19,394 nt of DNA from an uncultured Oscillospiraceae bacterium (GTDB taxonomy: Bacteria > Bacillota > Clostridia > Oscillospirales > Oscillospiraceae): the NCBI GenBank assembly GCA_934615645.1, contig CAKTTR010000035.1, positions 1 through 19,394 of the forward strand, given 5' to 3'. Position 1 is the first letter of the stretch. Each line of letters starts with the position of its first letter. The position numbers and the translations under genes are program-made. Of the stretch, positions 8,384-14,898 are shown one piece after another. The notes under the pieces are model-generated. The model saw only the letters and a list, made by a program, of their open reading frames with translations. It was not told where the DNA came from and searched no databases.

Positions 8384-8412
8384 TTGCAATTCCCCCCGGT
8401 TTTTGGTAAAAT
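8384..8412 (+). promoter_or_regulatory. Sigma-A promoter of ksgA
   Basis: The -35 box TTGCAA (8384-8389) and -10 box TAAAAT (8407-8412) are separated by 17 bases. This island is markedly less GC-rich than its surroundings. Transcription should begin near 8419, leaving about 50 bases before the ksgA ATG at 8470. The leader contains a weak CGCG...CGCG pairing. Confidence 0.8.
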
Positions 8413-8469
8413 AGGCGTAGTACTGTGATTTTCTCGCGGGATTTTCGCGATTTTATTGAGGGGGAACCT

Positions 8470-9333
8470 ATGAACGTTTGTGATCGCAATGAGATGCGCG
8501 CGCTGCTTGCCAAGTACGGCTTTCATTTTTCCAAAGCCAAGGGGCAGAATTTTCTCGCCGCCGCGTGGGTACCGGAGCAGATTGCCGTGGAAGCGGGCGT
8601 CGGGCCGGACTGTGGCGTTGTCGAGATCGGGCCCGGCATCGGGTCGCTGACCCAGCAGCTGTGCCGCCACGCCGGGAAGGTCGTCGCCATCGAGGTCGAC
8701 CGCTCTTTGCAGCCGGTCCTGGCTGAGACGATGGCGGGGTACGAAAACCTGGAAATTCTCTGGCAGGACGCGTTAAAGACGGACCTGGCCGCCCTGGTCG
8801 CGGAGAAATTCCCCGCCCTGCAGCCCATGGCCTGCGCGAACCTCCCCTACTACATCACCTCCCCGGTGCTGGTCTGCCTGCTGGAGGCCAAGTGCTTCTC
8901 CTCCGTGACGGTCATGGTACAGAAGGAAGTTGCCCTGCGCATCTGCGCCGCCCCGGGGACGGCGAATTACAGCGCCTTCACCGTCTTCTGCAATTACTAC
9001 GCCCAGCCCGCGCTGCTCTTTGATGTCCCGCCCAGTTGCTTTGTCCCCCAGCCGAAGGTCACCTCGACGGTCCTGCAGCTCACCTGCCGGACCGCGCCGC
9101 CGTGCAAGCTTTTGGACGAAGCGCTGTTCTTCCGCGTCGTCAAGGCAAGCTTTGCCCAGCGGCGCAAAATGCTGGTCAACGGCCTGTGCGCCGCCTTCCC
9201 CGGCTATAGCAAAGCCGAGATGGCAGGCGTTTTGGAATCCTGCGGCTTTGCGCCGACGATCCGGGGCGAGACCCTCTCCCTGGACGGCTTCGCCGTCCTC
9301 GCCAACGAGCTTGCCCGGAGGGCCCAGGCATGA
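8470..9333 (+). CDS. rsmA: 16S rRNA dimethyladenosine transferase (KsgA/RsmA)
   Basis: This enzyme dimethylates the two adjacent adenines in the 3'-terminal loop of 16S rRNA (A1518/A1519 in E. coli numbering), a late 30S maturation step. The 287-residue product shows the family hallmarks in order: KGQNFL (residues 24-29), the SAM loop VEIGPGIGSLT, the acidic VVAIEVDRSL, and the catalytic NLPYYI motif (124-129). The ATG at 8470 follows a GAGGGG site by 5 bases; an in-frame ATG at 8425 is too close to the predicted transcription start and would give an untypical N-terminus. The stop overlaps the next gene as ATGA. Confidence 0.95.
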   Translation: MNVCDRNEMRALLAKYGFHFSKAKGQNFLAAAWVPEQIAVEAGVGPDCGVVEIGPGIGSLTQQLCRHAGKVVAIEVDRSLQPVLAETMAGYENLEILWQDALKTDLAALVAEKFPALQPMACANLPYYITSPVLVCLLEAKCFSSVTVMVQKEVALRICAAPGTANYSAFTVFCNYYAQPALLFDVPPSCFVPQPKVTSTVLQLTCRTAPPCKLLDEALFFRVVKASFAQRRKMLVNGLCAAFPGYSKAEMAGVLESCGFAPTIRGETLSLDGFAVLANELARRAQA

Positions 9334-10007
9334 TCCGCCAGCTGCTGCTGGATATCGACGACACCCTGCTGGACTTCTCCCAGGCCGAAGGCTGGGCGCT
9401 GCGCCAAGCCTTCGCCGCCTGTGGCCTCGCGCTGTCGGACGATGTCTTTGCCCAATATCGCCAGATTAACCGCCGCCAATGGCAGCGGCTGGACGCAGGG
9501 GAGATCACGCGCGATGACGTCCTCTACGGCAGGTTCCGCCTGCTCTTTGCCGCCCTCGGCTGGCAGACCGACCCGGTGGCGGTCGAAACCCGCTATCGGG
9601 GCTTTCTCGCCCAGGCCCACTTCCCCGTCCCCGGCGCGCTGGAAGCGCTGGCAGCGCTTCACGAAACATATCCCCTCTATATCGCGTCCAACGGCCTGGC
9701 TCAGACCCAATACGACCGTCTGGATGCCGCCGGGATGACGCCTTTTCTTCAGGGCATCTTCCTCTCCGACGACGCCGGGGCCCCCAAGCCAGAGCAGGCG
9801 TTTTTCGACTACTGCTTTGCCCATATGCCCGGCGCCCGCCCGGAGGAGACGCTCCTCATCGGCGACAACCTCCGCACCGATATCCGCGGCGGCCAGCAAG
9901 CGGGTCTGTTCACCTGCTGGTTCAACGCCCGCTGCCGCCCAGAAGACCCAGCGATCCAACCGGACTGGACCGTCTATTCCTGGGCTGAGGTTTTAGAAAT
10001 GCTATAA
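9330..10007 (+). CDS. HAD-family phosphatase, YjjG-like noncanonical nucleotidase
   Basis: The 225-residue product has all four HAD motifs: DIDDT (nucleophile D8, acid/base D10), SNG (S120), the lysine in APKPE (K153), and GDNLRTD (D179, D184). An alpha-helical cap is inserted after motif I (about residues 15-85), which is subclass IA. Length and the DIDDTLLDF start resemble YjjG/YfnB, which dephosphorylate noncanonical pyrimidine and other nucleoside monophosphates. The family assignment is firm; the substrate is not. The start overlaps the ksgA stop (ATGA) with a GGAGG site 8 bases upstream. The gene ends directly at a bidirectional terminator. Confidence 0.86.
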   Translation: MIRQLLLDIDDTLLDFSQAEGWALRQAFAACGLALSDDVFAQYRQINRRQWQRLDAGEITRDDVLYGRFRLLFAALGWQTDPVAVETRYRGFLAQAHFPVPGALEALAALHETYPLYIASNGLAQTQYDRLDAAGMTPFLQGIFLSDDAGAPKPEQAFFDYCFAHMPGARPEETLLIGDNLRTDIRGGQQAGLFTCWFNARCRPEDPAIQPDWTVYSWAEVLEML

Positions 10008-10041
10008 AAAACACGCCTGTGCTGTGGCACAGGCGTGTTTT
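10008..10041. terminator. Bidirectional Rho-independent terminator between convergent operons
   Basis: A perfect 15-bp stem (AAAACACGCCTGTGC at 10008-10022 with 10027-10041, loop TGTG) has a T-tail on both strands. It lies one base after the stop of the HAD gene and 16 bases from the stop of the formate channel gene read from the other side, so it closes both operons. Confidence 0.95.
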
Positions 10042-10057
10042 CGTAAGTACATAAGTT

Positions 10058-10867
10058 TTACTTTTTAGCCTTCGGCTTGCGCAGATAGCAGAAGTAGAAC
10101 AGCGCCGCGACGGCGCAGCCGCCGAGGAGATTGCCCAGCGTCACCGGCAGCAGGTTGCCCGTCAGGTATCGGCCCCAGGTCAGGCGCGGGAAATCCGCCG
10201 CCAGATCTGCATACACCGGCTTTGCAAACAGGCCCAGCATACAGTACATCATATCCGCGATGGAGTGGTTGAACCCGCAGACGACGAAGAACATCACCGG
10301 CCCCCACGCGCCGAGGATCCGGCTGACGCCATCCTGCCCCGCCAGGCTCAAAAGCACTCCGACCGTCACAAGGATATTGCACAGGACGCCCATCATCAAA
10401 GCGTTGGCAAAGGGCATCGTCATCTTCCCCTGGGCCACCTGCATCGCGTACTGGGCAAGCTGATCCTGCCCGGCGCTGAGCCAGCCGAAGCGAGCGCAGA
10501 CAAACGCCAGCAGCATCGTGCCGACGAAATTGCCCACCAGGACGATGGCCCAATTGCGCAGCATCCCGGAAAGGCGGGCCTTGCCGTCCAGCACGCTCAT
10601 AAAGATGAGCGTGTTGCCCGTCAGCAGCTCCGCGCCGGTCATGACGACCATCCCCAGCCCAAAGGCAAAGAGCAGCCCGGAGATGACCCGGATGACAGAC
10701 GGATTTTCCAGCGCAAAGCACGCCATATTCGTCACCGCCGCCGGGAAGCCGATGAGCAGCCCGGCCAAAATCGCCAGCAGGAACAGCTTCCCCGCCGGAG
10801 CCGTCGCCTTCGCAGCGCCCGCCTTGGCATAGTTGGCGGAAAAGTCCGCCGGTGCAAAGACTTGCAT
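10058..10867 (-). CDS. Formate/nitrite transporter (FNT) family channel, probably for formate
   Basis: The 269-residue membrane protein has six hydrophobic helices and both FNT hallmarks: GAELLTGNT in the second helix region and the repeat GVLCNILVTVGV. FNT proteins are pentameric channels for formate, nitrite or hydrosulfide. The central helix-6 motif, usually GFEHSxANM, is GFNHSIADM here (N200, H201, D205): the histidine is kept, but the Glu is Asn and the Asn is Asp. The start at 10867 has an AGGGGG site 8 bases upstream; the in-frame ATG at 10918 lies inside folD. It is the last gene of the Wood-Ljungdahl cluster, 16 bases behind folD. Its place beside formate-THF ligase makes formate the likely substrate. 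Direction of transport cannot be read from the sequence. Confidence 0.9.
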   Translation of the reverse strand: MQVFAPADFSANYAKAGAAKATAPAGKLFLLAILAGLLIGFPAAVTNMACFALENPSVIRVISGLLFAFGLGMVVMTGAELLTGNTLIFMSVLDGKARLSGMLRNWAIVLVGNFVGTMLLAFVCARFGWLSAGQDQLAQYAMQVAQGKMTMPFANALMMGVLCNILVTVGVLLSLAGQDGVSRILGAWGPVMFFVVCGFNHSIADMMYCMLGLFAKPVYADLAADFPRLTWGRYLTGNLLPVTLGNLLGGCAVAALFYFCYLRKPKAKK

Positions 10868-10883
10868 GGCGCACGCCCCCTTG

Positions 10884-11756
10884 TTATTGCAGCGTCCGCG
10901 CTGCCGCCTCGACGACATGGCCGATGAGGACAGACGTTGTCACCGCGCCGACCCCGCCGGGCACCGGCGTAATGGCCTCGACAATGGGCTCGACAGCGGC
11001 AAAGTCCGCGTCCCCCGCGATGCCGCCCTTGCCGTCCTTCTTCGTCGGGTCCCAGTTGATGGAGACGTCAATGACGATCTGCCCGGGCCGGACATAGTCC
11101 GCCGTCAGGCTGTTCAGGACACCCGCCGAGGTGACAAGGATATCCGCCTGCCGGGCGATGGCGGCGGTGTCCACCGTCTTCGTGTGGCAGATGGTGACCG
11201 TGGCGTTGCGCTGCATCAGCATCATCGCCGCCGGGCGGCCCACGACGAGGCTGCGGCCGATGACGACAGCCGTCTTGCCCTTGCAGTCAATGCCGTAGTG
11301 ATCGAGAATTTCCATACACGCCTGGGGCGTACACGGGGCAAAGCCCAGCTGCTTGCCCATAAAGACCCCGGCGTTGCTCAGGTCCGTCATGCAGTCAATG
11401 TCCTTCTCCGGGCGCAGATGATTGCAGATCTCGCTCTCCGCGCTCTTCAGATGCTTCGGCAGCGGCCGGAACAGCAGCACGCCGTGGATAGACGCATCGG
11501 CATTCAGCGCCTCGATCTGGGCGATCAGCGCTTCCTTCGTCACGTCCTCCGGCAGCAGGAACCGCTCGACCTCGACGCCGATGAGCGCCGCCCGGGACAT
11601 GGCCCCCTTTTCATAGGAGAGGTCCGAGGGATTCTCACCGCAGCGGATAATGCCCAGCTTCGGCGCGACACCCTTTTTCTTGAGCTCTGCCACCTTAGCC
11701 TGGAGCTTTTCGTTCATCGCCGCTGTTACTTCCTTGCCCAATAGCTGTTTTGCCAT
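10884..11756 (-). CDS. folD: FolD-family methylene-THF dehydrogenase, cyclohydrolase site apparently lost
   Basis: FolD enzymes interconvert methenyl- and methylene-THF and usually also hydrolyse methenyl-THF to formyl-THF. The 290-residue product aligns without gaps to E. coli FolD over the catalytic region as I recall it: Y48 is kept (NPSDLSYEKGAMSRA), but the catalytic Lys (K54 in E. coli, K56 in human) is A52. The Gln of the usual QLPLP motif is F96 (VLLFRPLP). The catalytic Asp is kept (D121 in KDIDCM). The nucleotide-binding stretch VVIGRSLVVGRP and the C-terminal ITPVPGGVGAVTTS are normal. With fchA directly upstream, I infer a dehydrogenase-only enzyme. NADH or NADPH use cannot be told. 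The start at 11756 has only a weak AAGG site. Confidence 0.92.
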   Translation of the reverse strand: MAKQLLGKEVTAAMNEKLQAKVAELKKKGVAPKLGIIRCGENPSDLSYEKGAMSRAALIGVEVERFLLPEDVTKEALIAQIEALNADASIHGVLLFRPLPKHLKSAESEICNHLRPEKDIDCMTDLSNAGVFMGKQLGFAPCTPQACMEILDHYGIDCKGKTAVVIGRSLVVGRPAAMMLMQRNATVTICHTKTVDTAAIARQADILVTSAGVLNSLTADYVRPGQIVIDVSINWDPTKKDGKGGIAGDADFAAVEPIVEAITPVPGGVGAVTTSVLIGHVVEAAARTLQ

Positions 11757-11774
11757 CGTTAGAACCTTCTTTCT

Positions 11775-11792
11775 GCCCCGCCCCTGCGGGGC
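11775..11792 (-). other. Intercistronic hairpin between fchA and folD
   Basis: A perfect 7-bp GC stem (11775-11781 with 11786-11792, 4-base loop) fills most of the 45-base gap. No T-run follows on the - strand, so it is not a standard terminator. Confidence 0.6.
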
Positions 11793-11801
11793 GTTTGTCT
11801 G

Positions 11802-12440
11802 TTATGCCTCCGGGAAAAAGCTTTTTTGCACCGCGTCATAGACGCCGTCGGCCTTTTGGCCGTACTCCCGCAGCATTGCAAAGCATTGCGCGTTCAGTTC
11901 CTCCGCCTTGGCGCGGTCGCGCAGCGTTTTCGTGTTGATAAAGACATTCAGCGACGCCGCCTGCAGCGCCGCCTTGCAGCAGACCGCGCCGCACCCGGCA
12001 TCTGAGACGGCCAGGCGGGAGCCCTTCTCCGCAAAGACGGCGATGGCGTCGATGGCCTGGCAGCAGAGGGTCATGATCCGCATCGGGACGGCGCAGGCCG
12101 CCACCGTCGCCTGCTCTAAAACTTCCGGCCGCGCCGGGTCATCCTTCGGGATGCCGTAGGCCTTGGCCAGGGGCAAAAAGCCCGCCTCGTCCGCGGCGAC
12201 CTGGTCCAGCAGCTGCGCTTCCAGCGCCTGGCACTGGTCCATCAGCGCCTGCATTTCCGCCTCGACGGCGGCATATTTCTTCTTGCCGACCGTCAGGCTG
12301 CCGACCATATTGCCCAGCGCCGTGCCGACCGCGCCGACCAGCGCTGCCGCGCCGCCACCGCCCGGGGCCGGTTCGCTGGATGCCACCCGCGCGACAAAAT
12401 CGCGGCAGGATTCCAGCGTTTTATCTTGCAGTCTCTCCAT
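11802..12440 (-). CDS. fchA: Methenyl-THF cyclohydrolase (FchA, formiminotransferase-cyclodeaminase family)
   Basis: The 212-residue product matches the single-domain cyclodeaminase/cyclohydrolase family: SSEPAPGGGGAAALVGAVGTAL near the N-terminus, a KYAAVEAEM stretch, then long helices and the conserved DAGCGAVCCKAALQAASLNVFIN region. In acetogens such proteins convert formyl-THF to methenyl-THF in the methyl branch of the Wood-Ljungdahl pathway, between Fhs and FolD. Gene order here (fhs, fchA, folD) is the reaction order. The ATG at 12440 has an AAGGAG site 10 bases upstream. It becomes the likely sole cyclohydrolase of this cluster, given the changed FolD active site. Confidence 0.92.
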   Translation of the reverse strand: MERLQDKTLESCRDFVARVASSEPAPGGGGAAALVGAVGTALGNMVGSLTVGKKKYAAVEAEMQALMDQCQALEAQLLDQVAADEAGFLPLAKAYGIPKDDPARPEVLEQATVAACAVPMRIMTLCCQAIDAIAVFAEKGSRLAVSDAGCGAVCCKAALQAASLNVFINTKTLRDRAKAEELNAQCFAMLREYGQKADGVYDAVQKSFFPEA

Positions 12441-12466
12441 AGGGGTAACGCTCCTTCTTCTCTCGC

Positions 12467-12490
12467 GCCCCGGCGCAGCCGCGCCGGGGC
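12467..12490 (-). other. Intercistronic hairpin between fhs and fchA
   Basis: A perfect 10-bp, all G-C stem (GCCCCGGCGC at 12467-12476 with 12481-12490, loop AGCC) lies in the 84-base gap. On the - strand it is followed by a purine-rich stretch leading to the fchA ribosome site, not by T, so termination is unlikely. It may act in mRNA processing or stability, or attenuate fchA. Confidence 0.65.
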
Positions 12491-12524
12491 AGGGATTGCA
12501 TCTATTCTAGCAGGAAACCCAGCA

Positions 12525-14204
12525 TCAGAACAGGCCGGAGATCTTGCCGTTCTCGTCCACGTCGATGCGCTCCGCCGCCGGGACCTTCGGCAGGCCGGGC
12601 ATCGTCATAATATCGCCCGTCAGCGCGACCAGGAAGCCCGCGCCTGCGGAGACCTTGATATTGCGGACGGTGATGGTGAAGCCCTCCGGCGCGCCCAGCT
12701 TCGTCGGGTCGTCCGTCAGGGAGTACTGGGTCTTGGCCATGCAGATGGGCAGCTTGTCAAAGCCCAGGGCGTTCATCTGGCGGATCTGCTTCTGGGCGTT
12801 GGCCGTAAAGGCGACGTCCTTGCCGCCATAAATTTTTGTGACGATGGCCTTGATCTTCTCCTCAATGCTGAGGTCCAGATCATAGGCAAACGTGAAATCG
12901 TTCGGCGCGTCGCACAGGCGGATGACCTCCTGAGCCAGCTCGATGCCGCCGTCGCCGCCCTTGCCCCAGACCTCTGAAAGCGCCACATTGACACCCAGAG
13001 CTTGGCACTTGCTGCGAATCAGCGCCAGCTCCGCCTCCGTATCCTGCGGGAAGCGGTTGATGGCCACGACGCAGGGCAGGTGGTAGACATTTGTGATATT
13101 GGAAACGTGCTTCAACAGGTTCGGGAGGCCCTTTTCCAGCGCTTCCAGATTCTCCTTGCCCGTCTCCGTCTTGGGGACACCGCCATTGTACTTCAGCGCC
13201 CGGGCCGTCGCGACGATGACGACACAATCCGGCTTCAGGCCCGCCATGCGGCACTTGATATCCAGGAATTTCTCCGCGCCCAGGTCCGCGCCGAAGCCCG
13301 CCTCAGTAACAGTGTAATCGGCCAGACGGCGGGCGATTTTCGTCGCCGTAACGGAATTACAGCCGTGGGCGATATTGGCAAACGGCCCGCCGTGGACAAA
13401 CGCCGGGGTATGCTCCAGCGTCTGAACGAGGTTCGGCTTGAGGGCGTCCTTCAGCAGGGCCGCCATGGCCCCCTGGGCGTGCAGGTCCGCCGCCGTGACA
13501 GGCTTTTCGTCATAGGTGTAGCCGACGATGATCCGCCCCAGCCGGGCCTTCAGATCGTTGATGTCCGACGCTAGGCACAGCACCGCCATAATCTCGGAGG
13601 CGACGGTGATATCATACCCGTCCTCCCGGGGCACGCCGTTGACCCGGCCGCCCAGGCCGTCGACGACGAAACGCAGCTGCCGGTCGTTCATATCGACGCA
13701 ACGCTTCCAGGTGATCCGCCGCGGGTCGATGCCCAACTGGTTGCCCTGATAAATATGGTTATCCAGCATCGCCGCCAGCAGGTTGTTCGCCGCGCCGATG
13801 GCGTGGAAATCGCCGGTGAAATGCAGGTTGATATCCTCCATCGGGACGACCTGGGCATAGCCGCCGCCTGCTGCACCGCCCTTGATGCCGAAGACCGGCC
13901 CCAGGGAAGGCTCCCGCAGCGCGACCATGACGTTTTTGCCCAGCTTCTTCATGCCGTCGGCCAGCCCGACGGTCGTCGTCGTCTTGCCCTCCCCGGCGGG
14001 GGTCGGGTTGATGGCCGTGACCAGGATCAGCTTGCCGTCGGGGCGCTGGACCTCCTTGAGCAGGTTATAATCGACCTTGGCCTTGTACTTGCCGTACTGC
14101 TCCAAATACTTCTCATCCACCCCTGCCGCCTCCGCGACCTGGGCGATGGGCCACATTTTCGTCTCCTGCGCGATTTCAATATCAGATTTGTAGGTTGCCA
14201 TCAT
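12525..14204 (-). CDS. fhs: Formate-tetrahydrofolate ligase (formyl-THF synthetase)
   Basis: The enzyme uses ATP to attach formate to tetrahydrofolate, the entry step of the methyl branch in acetogens. The 559-residue product has the family's usual length. It begins with the typical DIEIAQETKMWPI, has the P-loop-like NPTPAGEGKTTTT at residues 66-78 and the conserved HFTGDFHAIG and HGGPFANIAHGCNS motifs. The start is one of two adjacent ATG codons (14204 or 14201), with AGGAG 6 bases before the first. No truncation or unusual feature is seen. It lies between the DUF3786 gene and fchA in a co-directional cluster and probably shares one transcript. Confidence 0.98.
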   Translation of the reverse strand: MMATYKSDIEIAQETKMWPIAQVAEAAGVDEKYLEQYGKYKAKVDYNLLKEVQRPDGKLILVTAINPTPAGEGKTTTTVGLADGMKKLGKNVMVALREPSLGPVFGIKGGAAGGGYAQVVPMEDINLHFTGDFHAIGAANNLLAAMLDNHIYQGNQLGIDPRRITWKRCVDMNDRQLRFVVDGLGGRVNGVPREDGYDITVASEIMAVLCLASDINDLKARLGRIIVGYTYDEKPVTAADLHAQGAMAALLKDALKPNLVQTLEHTPAFVHGGPFANIAHGCNSVTATKIARRLADYTVTEAGFGADLGAEKFLDIKCRMAGLKPDCVVIVATARALKYNGGVPKTETGKENLEALEKGLPNLLKHVSNITNVYHLPCVVAINRFPQDTEAELALIRSKCQALGVNVALSEVWGKGGDGGIELAQEVIRLCDAPNDFTFAYDLDLSIEEKIKAIVTKIYGGKDVAFTANAQKQIRQMNALGFDKLPICMAKTQYSLTDDPTKLGAPEGFTITVRNIKVSAGAGFLVALTGDIMTMPGLPKVPAAERIDVDENGKISGLF

Positions 14205-14233
14205 GATACACTCCTTTTTTGAAAATACGCGAT

Positions 14234-14248
14234 CTGCCGCACCGGCAG
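14234..14248 (-). other. Small hairpin between the DUF3786 gene and fhs
   Basis: A perfect 6-bp stem (CTGCCG at 14234-14239 with 14243-14248, 3-base loop) lies in the 59-base gap. On the - strand a short TTTT follows 8-11 bases after the stem, too weak and distant for a convincing terminator. Confidence 0.4.
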
Positions 14249-14263
14249 GTTGTTTCTCTTTGC

Positions 14264-14893
14264 TTAGTTCCGCGGCAGCAGAGCGCAGAGGCTATCGAGC
14301 AGCAGCTCCGCTGCGACGACGCTGTCCTCCGCGGTAAAGCCGCAGGTGAATTGGTCAGAATACAGGATCTGCGCGCTGGCGGGGAATTCGTCGTCCCCGG
14401 CCCAGAGCAGGAGCCGGATCCGGTACGGGCCAATGACCGGCAGCTCAAAGCCGGCGTCCGCCCCCGGGATGGGCACGCCGCCCAGGGCGCGGCAGGCGTC
14501 GGAAAAGGCCGGCAACGCATTGCCGAACACCCCGGCCGCCCGGCCCAGGCACCGGCCGCTGAAGGTCTTGACATAGACCTCCCCCCAGGGCAGCTGGCGG
14601 AAATTCAGCCAGGCCCCGCCGAAGGGGATCTGCTGCCCCCGCTCCAAATACCGCAGCAGAAAGGTCTGCGCCGGCATTTTACGCAGCGCCAGCGCCACAG
14701 CGTCCGGGCTTTCAATAGCGTAATCCGGCCAGGCCAGCCGGTAGGGCCGCCCCAAAAACGAGAGGCCAAAGGCTTCGCCGTCAAATGTGACGTCCCCGCC
14801 CAGGCGGGCCGTCACCTCCGCCGGGTCCAACCCGGCGTACTTTGCCAGGTAATGGGCAAAGGGCATTTCTTCCTTTTGATTTTTCCGCAGCAT
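14264..14893 (-). CDS. DUF3786-type protein of unknown function in the Wood-Ljungdahl cluster
   Basis: I recognise the product as DUF3786-like from its layout: an early HYLAKYAG stretch, a PDYAIESPD-like middle, and a C-terminal LLLWAGDDEFPASAQILYSDQ segment followed by helices. No catalytic motif, signal peptide, membrane segment or metal-binding cysteine cluster is visible, so a soluble cytoplasmic protein is expected. Two starts compete: ATG 14899, which overlaps the acsV stop as TGATG but is only 2 bases from AGGAG, and ATG 14893, 8 bases from the same site. I chose 14893 (209 residues). Either way translation is coupled to acsV. Position between acsV and fhs suggests a role in corrinoid or methyl-group chemistry, but this is inference. 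Confidence 0.78.
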   Translation of the reverse strand: MLRKNQKEEMPFAHYLAKYAGLDPAEVTARLGGDVTFDGEAFGLSFLGRPYRLAWPDYAIESPDAVALALRKMPAQTFLLRYLERGQQIPFGGAWLNFRQLPWGEVYVKTFSGRCLGRAAGVFGNALPAFSDACRALGGVPIPGADAGFELPVIGPYRIRLLLWAGDDEFPASAQILYSDQFTCGFTAEDSVVAAELLLDSLCALLPRN

Positions 14894-14898
14894 CCGCA

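Noticed and set aside
10833..11744. A 303-codon open frame on the + strand opposite folD and the start of the channel gene.
   Set aside because: Antisense of two well-supported genes, with Arg/Asp-rich composition and no family resemblance.
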